Below, one piece after another: positions 7,885 to 15,988 of a stretch of DNA of 32,734 nucleotides. Within the stretch, counting starts at the first letter, position 1. Each line of letters begins with the position of its first letter. The DNA lies in contig NZ_AUWQ01000044.1 of NCBI RefSeq assembly GCF_000455205.1, positions 1 to 32,734 on the forward strand, given 5' to 3'. Both the position numbers and the translations under genes were made by a program. The notes beneath the pieces were generated by a model. It was not told the origin of the DNA. It made no database searches and saw nothing but the letters and a program-made list of their open reading frames with translations. The stretch comes from Mycobacterium sp. UM_CSW (GTDB lineage Bacteria; Actinomycetota; Actinomycetes; Mycobacteriales; Mycobacteriaceae).

Positions 7885-8579
7885 ATCGTTGATGCTACGC
7901 GGGCAACCGGGTGGTCACGCACCGGAAGCGCGCCGTCCAGGGCGTCGCAGACCGCGACGGCGACCGCCGCCCGCACCTCGTCGACGGCGACGGTGCGCCG
8001 CAGTTCGGCGGACAGCGACGTCACTCCGGCGTCGCTGATGCCGCACGGGACGATCGAGTTGTAGGCGCCCAGGTCGCAGTCGCAGTTGAGGGCGAACCCG
8101 TGCAGCGTGGTCGCCCGCGACACCCGAACGCCGATGGCCGCGACCTTGCGGGCCGGCCGGCCGCCGCCGGCGGGCACCCAGACCCCGGACCGGCCGTCCA
8201 CCCGGGCGGTGTCCAGGCCCAGGTCACCGCACACCTTGATGAGCGCTTCCTCAAGGCGCCGAACGTATTTGACGACGTCGAGCGGCTCGGCCAGCCCGAT
8301 GATCGGATAGCCGACCAGCTGCCCGGGACCGTGCCAGGTGATCTTGCCGCCGCGGTCGGTGTCGACCACCGGCGTCCCATCAACCGGTCGCTCGTGCGCC
8401 TCGGTGCGCCGCCCGGCGGTGTAGACCGCCGGGTGCTCCAGCAGCAGCAGGGTGTCGGGCCCGCCGGCGACCCGGGCGTCGGCCAGGTCGCGCTGCAGCT
8501 GCCAGGCGGTGCGGTATTCGACCGTCCCGAGCTGGCGGACGTCGATCGCGGCCGAACTCGACCGGATGGAATCACTCAC
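7881..8579 (-). CDS. lipB: Octanoyl-[ACP]:protein N-octanoyltransferase LipB
   Basis: Moves octanoate from acyl carrier protein to lipoyl domains, the step before LipA. The 232 residues show [17 protein letters not shown], the catalytic lysine in [13 protein letters not shown] and the catalytic cysteine in [13 protein letters not shown], a Cys/Lys dyad as established for the M. tuberculosis enzyme. The GTG at 8579 is chosen: it gives [18 protein letters not shown], matching the known N-terminus. A TAGCGT hexamer ends exactly 7 nt before it with no ribosome site, pointing to a leaderless start. A 31-residue upstream extension is in frame but is low-complexity and unlike the family. Four-base overlap with lipA. 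Confidence 0.96.
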   Translation of the reverse strand: MSDSIRSSSAAIDVRQLGTVEYRTAWQLQRDLADARVAGGPDTLLLLEHPAVYTAGRRTEAHERPVDGTPVVDTDRGGKITWHGPGQLVGYPIIGLAEPLDVVKYVRRLEEALIKVCGDLGLDTARVDGRSGVWVPAGGGRPARKVAAIGVRVSRATTLHGFALNCDCDLGAYNSIVPCGISDAGVTSLSAELRRTVAVDEVRAAVAVAVCDALDGALPVRDHPVARVASTM

Positions 8580-8586
8580 CCCGCCG

Positions 8587-8592
8587 ACGCTA
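8587..8592 (-). promoter_or_regulatory. Candidate -10 element (TAGCGT) for leaderless lipB-lipA
   Basis: The minus strand TAGCGT is 7 nt before the lipB GTG. It falls in the 46-bp gap behind the epimerase gene, so lipB-lipA may have its own promoter separate from dlaT. Confidence 0.45.
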
Positions 8593-8625
8593 CTCGGCCC
8601 GTCCCCGACCGGCGACGCGACGCTA

Positions 8626-9537
8626 TTAGTCGTGGTCGCGGCGGGCGGTGGCGTAGGCGAGCGCCTCGCCAATGGTGTTGTGGTGGAACTCGAAACCGGC
8701 GCGCTCCAGCGCCGACGGGATGGCGCGCTGACCGATGAGCAGACCCTCGTCGGCGAACTCCCCGAGCGCGGCCCGCACCGCGAAACCGGGCAGCATCAAC
8801 GGGGTCGGGCGATTGAGCGCACGGCCGAACGCGGTGGTGAACTCCGCGTTGGTCACCGGCGCCGGCCCGGTCAGGTTCACCGGACCCGACAGCGACGGGT
8901 GTGAGATGGCGAACAGCAGCGCCCGCACCTCGTCTTCCAGGGTGATCCACGACATGTATTGCCGGCCGCTGCCCAGCCGGGCGCCCAGGCCCGCCGCGAA
9001 CAGCGGCCGCAGCCGGCGCAGCGCGCCACCCGACTTCGACAGCACCAGGCCGGTGCGGGCCAGCACCACCCGGGTGCCCGCGTACTGGGCGGGCAGCGTC
9101 GCGGCCTCCCAGTCCTCGCACAGTTGCGCGAGGAAACCGCTTCCCGCCCGGGCGTTTTCGTCGACCACCCGATCCCTGGTGTTGCCGTAGTAGCCGACCG
9201 CGCTGGCGTTGATCAGCGTTTCGACGCCGGCGTCGGCGACGGCGTTGGCCAGCACCTCGGTCGGAGCGATGCGGCTGTCGCGCAGGCTCTGCTTGAAGGC
9301 GCCCGACCAACGGCGCTGCCCGACGTTGACGCCGCACAGGTTGACGACGGCGTCGACGTCGACCAGCGCGTCGGCGTCGAACTCGCCGCTCTCCGGATTC
9401 CAGTGCAGCTCTTCGGAATTCGTCGGCGTGCGGCGCACGATGCGCAGCACCGGGTGGTCGGCGGCGCGCAGCGCGGCGGCCAGGGCGGAGCCGATCAGGC
9501 CGGAGGAACCCGCTATCGCGATGACGGGCTTGGGCAC
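8626..9537 (-). CDS. NAD(P)-binding epimerase, TIGR01777 family (Rv2216-like)
   Basis: A 303-residue protein of the SulA/YfcH-like branch of extended short-chain dehydrogenases. It starts [20 protein letters not shown] (GxxGxxG nucleotide-binding motif), then [29 protein letters not shown] (YYG at the active-site Tyr region) and [14 protein letters not shown], all typical. The real substrate is not known for this family. The GTG start is 4 nt after the dlaT stop, so it belongs to the dlaT operon. Its placement between dlaT and lipB is conserved in M. tuberculosis, suggesting but not proving a link to lipoate or 2-oxoacid dehydrogenases. Confidence 0.92.
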   Translation of the reverse strand: MPKPVIAIAGSSGLIGSALAAALRAADHPVLRIVRRTPTNSEELHWNPESGEFDADALVDVDAVVNLCGVNVGQRRWSGAFKQSLRDSRIAPTEVLANAVADAGVETLINASAVGYYGNTRDRVVDENARAGSGFLAQLCEDWEAATLPAQYAGTRVVLARTGLVLSKSGGALRRLRPLFAAGLGARLGSGRQYMSWITLEDEVRALLFAISHPSLSGPVNLTGPAPVTNAEFTTAFGRALNRPTPLMLPGFAVRAALGEFADEGLLIGQRAIPSALERAGFEFHHNTIGEALAYATARRDHD

Positions 9538-9541
9538 GTCG

Positions 9542-11326
9542 TCAGAGCCCCAGATCAGCCTCGAACGCTCCCTCTTCGAGCCGGTTCTTGATCGTGGTGA
9601 GGAAACGTCCGGCGTCGGCGCCGTCGATCAGCCGGTGGTCGTAGGTCAGCGGGAGATAGCAGATCGAGCGGACGCCGATCGACTCGTTGCCGAACTCGTC
9701 CACGATCACCCGCGGCCGCTTGACGATCGCGCCGGTGCCCAGCATGGCCGCCTGCGGCGGAACCAGGATCGGGGTGTCGAACAGGGCGCCCTGGCTGCCG
9801 ATGTTGGTGATGGTGAACGTGCCGCCGGACAGCTCGTCGGGCTTGAGGTTGCCCGACCGGGCGCGCTCGGCGATGTCGGCGATGGCCCGGGCCAGCCCGG
9901 CCAGCGACAGGTCGCCGGCGTTGTGGACGACGGGGGAGAGGAGGCCCTGCTCGGTGTCGACGGCGAAGCCGAGGTGCTCGGCGTCGTAGTAGGTGATCTC
10001 CTTGGTTTCCTCGTTGTAGCTGGCGTTGATGTTGGGGTGGATCTTGAGGGCGTCGATCACGGCGCGGGCGATGAACGGCAGGTAGGTCAGGTTCACCCCC
10101 TCACGCTCGGCGAACGACGACTTGGCCCGAGCCCGCAGCCCCACGATCTTGGTCATGTCGACCTCGTGGGTCTGGGTGAGCTGCGCCGTGGCCTGCAGCG
10201 ATTCGCGTGTCTTGGCCGCGGTGAGCTGCCGGATCCGGCTCGCCTTCTGGGTGGTGCCGCGCAGGTGGGCCAGCGCGGGCGCCGGGGTGGGCGCGGCGGC
10301 GGGAGCCGCCTTGCCCGCTGCGGCCGGGGCGGCGGCGGGTGCCGCGGCCGGTGGGGGCGCCTGCTTCGCCTGTTCCTTTTTCTGTGCCGCCGCGAGCACG
10401 TCCTGCTTGCGGATGCGTCCGCCGACGCCGGTGCCGGTGACCTCGGAGAGGTCGATGTTGTTCTCGTTGGCCAGCTTTCGCACCAGCGGGGTCACGTACG
10501 GCGCGCCGTCCCCGCTCGGAGCGCCGGCCTGCGCCGCGGCCGGCGGGGCCGGGGTTGGTTCGGGTTGCGGCGCCGGTGCGGGTTTGGCCGCTGCGGGCTC
10601 CGGTTTGGGTTCGGGCTCCGGCTTGGGCTCGGGTTGGGGTGCGGGCGGCGCCGGGGGCGCCGAGGGAGCCGGCGCGGCGGCCTCCGTTCCGGCGCCGATC
10701 CGGGCCAGCTCGCCGCCGACCGGGACAGTCGCGTCCTCCTCGGCGGTGATGCTCACCAGGACGCCGGCCACCGGCGAGGGGATCTCGGTGTCCACCTTGT
10801 CGGTGGATACCTCCACCAGCGGCTCGTCGACCTGAACCGAATCGCCGACCTTCTTCAACCAGCGGGTCACGGTGCCCTCTGCCACCGACTCGCCGAGCTC
10901 GGGCATCAGCACCGGCTTGGAGTCGCCGGAACCGCCGCCCGACGCGGCCGGTTGGGCGGGCGGCGCCGGCGCCGCCGGCTCGGGTTCGGGTTCGGGCTGG
11001 GCCTGGGCCTGCGGTTCGGGCTGGGGCTCCGGCTCCGGCTGCGGTTCCGGTTGGCTGGGCTGCTGGGGTTGTGCCTGGGGTTGCTCTCCCGCGTCGCCGA
11101 TCACGGCCAATTCGCCGCCGACCTCGACCGTGTCGTCCTCCTGGGCGACGATCTTGGTCAGCACACCGGCGGCCGGCGACGGTATCTCGGTGTCCACCTT
11201 GTCGGTCGACACCTCGACGAGGGGCTCGTCGAGTTCGACCGTGTCGCCCTCCTGCTTGAGCCAGCGGGTGACCGTCCCCTCGGTGACGCTCTCACCGAGT
11301 GCCGGCATCTGGACGGAGAAGGCCAT
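9542..11326 (-). CDS. dlaT: Dihydrolipoamide acyltransferase DlaT (E2, formerly SucB)
   Basis: The E2 core of pyruvate dehydrogenase and, in M. tuberculosis, of the peroxynitrite reductase/peroxidase system. 594 residues: two lipoyl domains with lipoylated lysines K43 and K177, each in [14 protein letters not shown]; an E3/E1-binding domain near 277-311 ([20 protein letters not shown]); and a catalytic domain ending with the active-site DHRLIDG near residue 563. The linkers are long repeats of Gln, Pro, Glu and Ala, and the protein exceeds the 553 residues I recall for M. tuberculosis. The ATG has AGGAG (11336-11340) 9 nt upstream. It heads an operon with the epimerase and, close behind, lipB and lipA, so the lipoate acceptor and its modifying enzymes are encoded together. 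Confidence 0.97.
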   Translation of the reverse strand: MAFSVQMPALGESVTEGTVTRWLKQEGDTVELDEPLVEVSTDKVDTEIPSPAAGVLTKIVAQEDDTVEVGGELAVIGDAGEQPQAQPQQPSQPEPQPEPEPQPEPQAQAQPEPEPEPAAPAPPAQPAASGGGSGDSKPVLMPELGESVAEGTVTRWLKKVGDSVQVDEPLVEVSTDKVDTEIPSPVAGVLVSITAEEDATVPVGGELARIGAGTEAAAPAPSAPPAPPAPQPEPKPEPEPKPEPAAAKPAPAPQPEPTPAPPAAAQAGAPSGDGAPYVTPLVRKLANENNIDLSEVTGTGVGGRIRKQDVLAAAQKKEQAKQAPPPAAAPAAAPAAAGKAAPAAAPTPAPALAHLRGTTQKASRIRQLTAAKTRESLQATAQLTQTHEVDMTKIVGLRARAKSSFAEREGVNLTYLPFIARAVIDALKIHPNINASYNEETKEITYYDAEHLGFAVDTEQGLLSPVVHNAGDLSLAGLARAIADIAERARSGNLKPDELSGGTFTITNIGSQGALFDTPILVPPQAAMLGTGAIVKRPRVIVDEFGNESIGVRSICYLPLTYDHRLIDGADAGRFLTTIKNRLEEGAFEADLGL

Positions 11327-11503
11327 CTTTTCTGACTCCTCGATCGCTCGTGGGTCGGGGCGGGTCGACTATCAAAACTATCCTGTCACTGCGCATTCGT
11401 CGGCACACATCCAGGGCGACCGCGTTCGGGTGCCGGGTCGGCGCCGACACGCTTGCTACCGTGTGGCCACTGGAGTCAGGGGCCAGTCACAGCGGGAGGT
11501 TCG
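11327..11503. promoter_or_regulatory. Divergent promoter region, dlaT and ephD
   Basis: A 177-bp region between divergent starts. On the minus strand AT-rich GGATAGTTTTGATAGTC (11364-11382) holds TANNNT candidates for dlaT. On the plus strand TACCGT in gcttgctaccgtgtgg (about 11457-11462) is a candidate -10 for ephD. No convincing -35 or operator was found. Confidence 0.35.
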
Positions 11504-13276
11504 ATGCCGGAGCTACAACAGGTACCCCAGCGGTTCGTCGACAGCACCGACGGCGTGCGCATCGCCGTGTACGAGGAGGGCAACAGCGAGGGCCCGACGG
11601 TCGTGCTGGTGCACGGCTTCCCCGACTCGCACGTGCTGTGGGACGGCGTCGTCCCGCAGCTGACCGAGCGGTTCCGCGTCATCCGCTACGACAACCGTGG
11701 CGTCGGCATGACGTCGGCGCCCAAGGCGGTCTCCGCCTACACCATGGCCCGATTCGCCGACGACTTCGCCGCGGTGATCGGCGAGCTGAGCCCCGGCCAG
11801 CCGGTGCACGCGCTGGCCCACGACTGGGGTTCGGTGGGCATCTGGGAGTACCTGAAGCGGCCGGGCGCGAGCGACCGGGTCGCCTCGTTCACGTCGGTGT
11901 CCGGCCCCAGCCATGAGCAGCTGGTCGACTACATGTTCAGCGGGCTGCGCCAGCCCTGGCGGCCGCGCAGGTTCCTGCGCTCGATCACCCAGGCGCTGCG
12001 CCTGACCTACATGGTGTTCTTCTCGATCCCGGTGCTGGCGCCCCTGGGCCTGCGGCTGGCGCTGTCGGTCCCGGCACTGCGGCGCAATGCCGTCGACAAC
12101 ATCCCCGCCGAAAAGATCCATCATTCGGACAAGCTGGCCTCCGATGCCGCCCGTTCGGTGAAGACTTACCCGGCCAACTACTTTCGCTCGTTCTCCATGC
12201 GTGGCCGGCCGCAGACCGTGGACGTGCCCGTGCAGCTCATCGTCAACACCCGCGACAAGTACGTGCGGCCCTACTCGTTCGACGAAACCGCGCGCTGGGT
12301 GCCGCGGTTGTGGCGCCGCGACATCAGGGCGGGCCACTTCTCGCCGATGTCGCACCCGCAGGTGATGGCGGCCGCGGTGCACGACTTCGCCGACCTGGTC
12401 GACGGCAAACCGCCGAGCCGGGCGATGCTGCGCGCGCAGGTCGGGCGTCCCCGCGAGTACTTCGGCGACACCCTGGTGTCGGTCACCGGCGCGGGCAGCG
12501 GCATCGGGCGGGAGACCGCGTTCGCCTTCGCGCGCGAGGGCGCCGAGCTGGTCGTCAGCGACATCGACGAGGCGACCGTCAAGGAAACCGCCGCCGAGAT
12601 CGTCGCGCGCGGCGGCGTCGCGCACGCGTACGTGCTCGACGTGTCCGACGCCGACGCCGTCGAGGCGTTCGCCGAGCGCGTCAGCGCCGAGCACGGAGTT
12701 CCCGACATCGTGGTCAACAACGCCGGCATCGGCGCGGCCGGGGGATTCCTGGACACGCCCGCCGAGCAGTTCGACCGGGTCCTCGACATCAACCTGGGCG
12801 GTGTCGTCAACGGCTGCAGGTCGTTCGGCAGGCGCCTCGTCGAGCGCGGCACCGGCGGCTACATCGTCAACGTGGCGTCCATGGCCGCCTTTTCGCCCCT
12901 GGGATCGCTGAGCGCCTACTGCACCTCCAAGGCGGCCACCTACATGTTCTCCGACTGCCTGCGGGCCGAACTCGACGTGGCCGACGTCGGGCTGACCACC
13001 ATCTGCCCCGGCGTCATCAACACCAACATCATCAGCACCACCCGCTTCACCGCGCCGGGGGGCAAGGACGAGCTCGTCGACGAGCGGCGCGGCCAGATCG
13101 GCCGGATGTTCGCGCTGCGCCACTACGGGCCGGACAAGGTCGCCAAGGCGATACTGTCGTCGGTCAAGAAAAAGAAGCCGATTCGGCCCGTCGCGCCGGA
13201 GGCCTATGCCCTCTATGGCCTGTCCCGCGTGGCGCCGCAGGCGTTGCGCAACGCCGCGCGGGTGCGGGTGATCTAG
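11504..13276 (+). CDS. ephD: EphD: epoxide hydrolase fused to a short-chain dehydrogenase
   Basis: A 590-residue two-domain enzyme. Residues 1-320 are an alpha/beta hydrolase with the oxyanion motif HGFP (37-40), nucleophile D107 in AHDWGS and the catalytic His in AGHFSPMSHP. Residues from about 326 are a short-chain dehydrogenase: VTGAGSGIGRETAFAFA (cofactor binding), NNAGIG, and the catalytic Y472-x3-K476 in SAYCTSKAA. In M. tuberculosis EphD has been linked to mycolic acid metabolism, with the two domains suggested to act in sequence on oxygenated chains. The ATG has GGGAGG (11494-11499) just upstream. It is divergent from dlaT and followed by two copies of a palindromic repeat. Confidence 0.96.
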   Translation: MPELQQVPQRFVDSTDGVRIAVYEEGNSEGPTVVLVHGFPDSHVLWDGVVPQLTERFRVIRYDNRGVGMTSAPKAVSAYTMARFADDFAAVIGELSPGQPVHALAHDWGSVGIWEYLKRPGASDRVASFTSVSGPSHEQLVDYMFSGLRQPWRPRRFLRSITQALRLTYMVFFSIPVLAPLGLRLALSVPALRRNAVDNIPAEKIHHSDKLASDAARSVKTYPANYFRSFSMRGRPQTVDVPVQLIVNTRDKYVRPYSFDETARWVPRLWRRDIRAGHFSPMSHPQVMAAAVHDFADLVDGKPPSRAMLRAQVGRPREYFGDTLVSVTGAGSGIGRETAFAFAREGAELVVSDIDEATVKETAAEIVARGGVAHAYVLDVSDADAVEAFAERVSAEHGVPDIVVNNAGIGAAGGFLDTPAEQFDRVLDINLGGVVNGCRSFGRRLVERGTGGYIVNVASMAAFSPLGSLSAYCTSKAATYMFSDCLRAELDVADVGLTTICPGVINTNIISTTRFTAPGGKDELVDERRGQIGRMFALRHYGPDKVAKAILSSVKKKKPIRPVAPEAYALYGLSRVAPQALRNAARVRVI

Positions 13277-13277
13277 A

Positions 13278-13387
13278 CCGATGGTGGCGACCCGCTTCGC
13301 CCGGCTACGCCGCGCTCGCGGTCGCCACTAGGTCCGATGGTGGCGACCCGCTTCGCCCGGCTACGCCGCGCTCGCGGTCGCCACTAG
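13278..13387. repeat. Tandem pair of a 54-bp palindromic repeat, likely bidirectional terminator
   Basis: Two identical 54-bp units at 13278-13331 and 13334-13387, separated by gt. Each begins ccgatggtggcgaccc and ends ggtcgccactag, so the ends pair (gtggcgacc/ggtcgccac) around a GC-rich centre. The array starts 1 bp after the ephD stop and its last bases include the stop codon of the converging gene. I recall this unit as a dispersed intergenic element of non-tuberculous mycobacteria. It is not a CRISPR: there are no spacers. Confidence 0.9.
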
Positions 13388-13728
13388 ACCCCGGTCTGTC
13401 GGACGCCTTGGCGCCCCATCGCCACCCCACCGCCGACGGCGAGAAGCCCGACGACGGCCAGCGGGATGGTCCAGCTGCGCCGGGTGTTGACCGCCGACTG
13501 GCATTGCGCCACGTAGTCGGTGTGGGGGAGGACCTGGTTCAGGATCGGGATGTTGGCGCCGTTCTTGTCGTTGGCGTTCCGGGCGCTCGACAAATCGGTG
13601 GCGATTCCGTTCCCGCATGACACGGAGTTGCCGCTGCCGTCCGACACGGACACCGGCACCAGCAACCCGATGATGCCGGCCAATAAAAGCACCGCGCCTA
13701 CCGCGATGATCAACCGTCGCACAGTCAC
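13384..13728 (-). CDS. Small two-TM protein with an exported Cys-containing loop, 114 aa
   Basis: I do not recognise a family. The N-terminal membrane helix (about 5-28, LIIAVGAVLLLAGIIGLLVPV) is followed by a loop of about 60 residues holding two cysteines (VSCGNG and AQCQSAV), and a C-terminal helix (about 86-105, WTIPLAVVGLLAVGGGVAMG). A disulfide-bonded extracytoplasmic loop is plausible. The GTG at 13728 is chosen because GGAGG lies 7 nt upstream on the minus strand. The stop codon lies inside the second copy of the 54-bp repeat, so the repeat may have set or reset the C-terminus. I recall no equivalent next to ephD in M. tuberculosis. Confidence 0.75.
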   Translation of the reverse strand: MTVRRLIIAVGAVLLLAGIIGLLVPVSVSDGSGNSVSCGNGIATDLSSARNANDKNGANIPILNQVLPHTDYVAQCQSAVNTRRSWTIPLAVVGLLAVGGGVAMGRQGVRQTGV

Positions 13729-13852
13729 AATGTGGCCTCCCGTCACCCGCGAGTCTGGGTAACGGCGTAGTAACCGCTGGCCGCGGCTGCTAAACGTTTT
13801 GCCGCCGCTCGATCCCGCGCATGGTTTCGGCCCACCGGGGTATCCCGACGCC

Positions 13853-14308
13853 ATGACATTGGCTGCAACCCGCGAGGTAAGGGCGTCCCGCAAGCAGATC
13901 TGGGACACGATGACCGACGGCTGGACGTACGCCCAGTGGGTGGTGGGCAACAGCCGGACCCGCGCCGTGGACCCGGATTGGCCCGCGCCCGGCTCCGCGA
14001 TCAAGCACTCGGTGGGCGTGTGGCCGCTGGTCATCAGCGATGCGACCGTGTCCGAAAGCTGCACGCCCGGTGAGGAACTCGTGCTGCGCGCCGGGCTCGG
14101 GCGATTGGGGTCCGCGCGAATAACGTTGCGGCTCAGCGATACTCCGGACGGCGGCTGCCGGATCGAAATGATCGAGGTGCCGGCGTCAGGCCCGATGCGG
14201 ATCGTCCCCGACCGGCTGGCCCTGGCCGCCGTCTATCCGCGCAACCGGGAGTGCTTGCTGCGGTTGACCGCGCTCGCCGAACGGCTCGAGCCGAGCCAGG
14301 TCAAATAG
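13853..14308 (+). CDS. SRPBCC (START-like) family protein
   Basis: A 151-residue single-domain protein beginning MTLAATREVRASRKQIWDTM, the usual first strand and helix of polyketide-cyclase/Bet v1-like SRPBCC folds, which bind hydrophobic ligands. The following strands (LVISDATVSESCTPGEELVL, SARITLRLSDTPDGGCRIEM) and the long C-terminal helix (NRECLLRLTALAERLE) fit. No signal peptide. The next gene, an FAD oxidoreductase, starts 4 bp after the stop. This makes a two-gene unit in which the SRPBCC protein could carry or present the hydrophobic substrate; that is inference. Confidence 0.85.
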   Translation: MTLAATREVRASRKQIWDTMTDGWTYAQWVVGNSRTRAVDPDWPAPGSAIKHSVGVWPLVISDATVSESCTPGEELVLRAGLGRLGSARITLRLSDTPDGGCRIEMIEVPASGPMRIVPDRLALAAVYPRNRECLLRLTALAERLEPSQVK

Positions 14309-14312
14309 GCGC

Positions 14313-15905
14313 ATGGCCGAAGAGACGGCCGACGCCGTCGTCATCGGGGCCGGGCATCACGGGCTGGTGGCCGCGTCGATGCTGGCCGACGCGGGGTGGG
14401 ACGTGCTGGTGCTCGAGGCCCAACCGGAGCCCGGCGGCGCGGTGCGCAGCGCCGAGCTGACACCGGGATACATCACCGACTTGTTCAGCTCGTTCTACCC
14501 GATGACAGTTGCCTCGCCGGCGATGGCGGCGCTGCGGTTGGAAGACCACGGGCTTCGGTGGTCACACGCACCCGCGGTGGTGGGCCATCCGCGCGGCGCG
14601 GCCGACGACGACCCGCCCGTCATCTACCGCGACCCGGCGCGCACCGCAACCGAATTGGCGCGCCGCGAGCCGACCGACGGCGACAATTGGTGGCGCGCGG
14701 TGGAACTGTGGCGCAAGATCTCCGCGCCGCTGCTGGACGCCATGCTGGCGCCGTTTCCGCCGGTGCGCCCGATGCTGCGGCTCCTGCTGAAACTGGGCGC
14801 GGCCGACGCCGTCCGGCTGGCCCGCCTGTTGATCCAGCCGGCGAACACCATGGTCGACGAGCTGTTCGACGGCGAGGCGCCGCGAATCCTGTTGCTGGGC
14901 AACGCGATGCACGCCGACGTACCGCCGGACGCGCCCGTCAGCGGCGCGATGGGTTTTCTGATGACGATGCTCGCCCAGGACGGCGGCTGGCCGGTGCCCG
15001 TCGGCGGGTCGGGACAGCTGACGGCCGCATTGGTGAAGCGGGCCAAGTCGGCCGGCGCGCGAATCGAATGCGGCCAGAACGTTTCTCGCATCCAGGTGCG
15101 CGGCGGCAGGGCGGTCGCGGTGACCACCGCCGGAGGGCGGACCGTGCGGGCGCGCCGGGCGATCGTGGCGGACGTGACGGCGCCGCGGCTGTTTTGCGAC
15201 ATGCTGCCCGCCGATGCGGTCCCGGCCGGGCTGCGCCGCGAGCTCGAGCATTATGTGTGGGATCCGCCGGTGGTGAAGGTTAACTATGCGCTTAACGGCC
15301 CCATCCCGTGGCGATCGAAAACCCTGCGGGGCGTGGGCACCGTCCACCTGGGTGCCGACGCCGACGGGCTGGTGCGCTGGATGGCCGACCTGAACACCCG
15401 GACGGTGCCCGAGCACCCGTTCATGCTGTTGGGCCAGACCACCACCGCGGACCCGACCCGGTCGCCGGCGGGCACCGAAAGTGTCTGGGCCTACACGCAT
15501 TTGCCCCGCAACGTGGCCGACGACGCCGCGGCCGAACGGCTGGCCAAGTCGATGGACCACGTGATCGAAGAGCATGCCCCCGGTTTCGGCGCGGCGGTGA
15601 TCGACCGGTTCGTGCAGCGCCCGTCGGACCTGGAGGCCAGCGACGCCAACCTGCATTTGGGCGCCCTCAACGGGGGAACCGCGCAGCTGCAACAGATGGC
15701 GATCTTTCGCCCCGCGCCGGGCATGGGCCGCGCCGAAACCCCGGTCGAGGGGCTCTATCTCGGGAGCGCGTCGGCCACCCCGGGCGGCTCCGTGCACGGC
15801 GCCTGCGGGCGCAACGCCGCCAACGCCGCGCTCGCCGCCGCCCGCGTGAGGGGCTGGCCGCGCCGCAAGCTGGGCCGCGCGGTCCTCAAGCGGCTGACGG
15901 CATAG
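14313..15905 (+). CDS. FAD-dependent phytoene desaturase-like oxidoreductase
   Basis: A 530-residue flavoprotein. The N-terminal dinucleotide-binding motif VVIGAGHHGLVAASMLADAG ends in an acidic residue of VLVLEAQPEPGG, and the GGAVRSAEL stretch fits CrtI/PYROXD2-type NAD(P)/FAD oxidoreductases. The C-terminus has the second FAD-binding segment VEGLYLGSASATPGGSVHGA. Between them are GGSGQLTAALVKRAKSAGA and WAYTHLP. The family includes carotenoid desaturases and uncharacterised amine or alkyl oxidases; no carotenoid genes are nearby, so the substrate is unknown. Translation is probably coupled to the SRPBCC gene. It converges on pepB with a palindrome between. Confidence 0.88.
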   Translation: MAEETADAVVIGAGHHGLVAASMLADAGWDVLVLEAQPEPGGAVRSAELTPGYITDLFSSFYPMTVASPAMAALRLEDHGLRWSHAPAVVGHPRGAADDDPPVIYRDPARTATELARREPTDGDNWWRAVELWRKISAPLLDAMLAPFPPVRPMLRLLLKLGAADAVRLARLLIQPANTMVDELFDGEAPRILLLGNAMHADVPPDAPVSGAMGFLMTMLAQDGGWPVPVGGSGQLTAALVKRAKSAGARIECGQNVSRIQVRGGRAVAVTTAGGRTVRARRAIVADVTAPRLFCDMLPADAVPAGLRRELEHYVWDPPVVKVNYALNGPIPWRSKTLRGVGTVHLGADADGLVRWMADLNTRTVPEHPFMLLGQTTTADPTRSPAGTESVWAYTHLPRNVADDAAAERLAKSMDHVIEEHAPGFGAAVIDRFVQRPSDLEASDANLHLGALNGGTAQLQQMAIFRPAPGMGRAETPVEGLYLGSASATPGGSVHGACGRNAANAALAAARVRGWPRRKLGRAVLKRLTA

Positions 15906-15917
15906 CCTGGCGTGCCG

Positions 15918-15973
15918 CGAGCGTCACGCTGGCGCGCCGTTCGGCGTCGAGCGCCACGCCAGCGCGACGCTCG
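15918..15973. terminator. Palindrome between convergent FAD oxidoreductase and pepB genes
   Basis: 17-bp arms, cgagcgtcacgctggcg (15918-15934) and cgccagcgcgacgctcg (15957-15973), pair with one mismatch around a 22-nt loop. It starts 12 bp after the plus-strand stop and ends 15 bp before the minus-strand stop. There is no T-tract. Confidence 0.7.
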
Positions 15974-15988
15974 GCGGGAGATGAGGCC

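Noticed and set aside
8580-8672. N-terminal extension of LipB by 31 residues
   Set aside because: The extension is low-complexity, absent from known LipB, and includes the TAGCGT -10 candidate for the shorter start.
9209-11335. Plus-strand open frame of about 700 codons opposite dlaT and the epimerase
   Set aside because: It reads as Gly/Arg repeats that mirror the Pro/Glu/Gln linkers of DlaT. No start signal or domain.
13278-13387. CRISPR array
   Set aside because: There are two adjacent copies with a 2-bp gap, no spacers and no cas genes; the unit is an internal palindrome.
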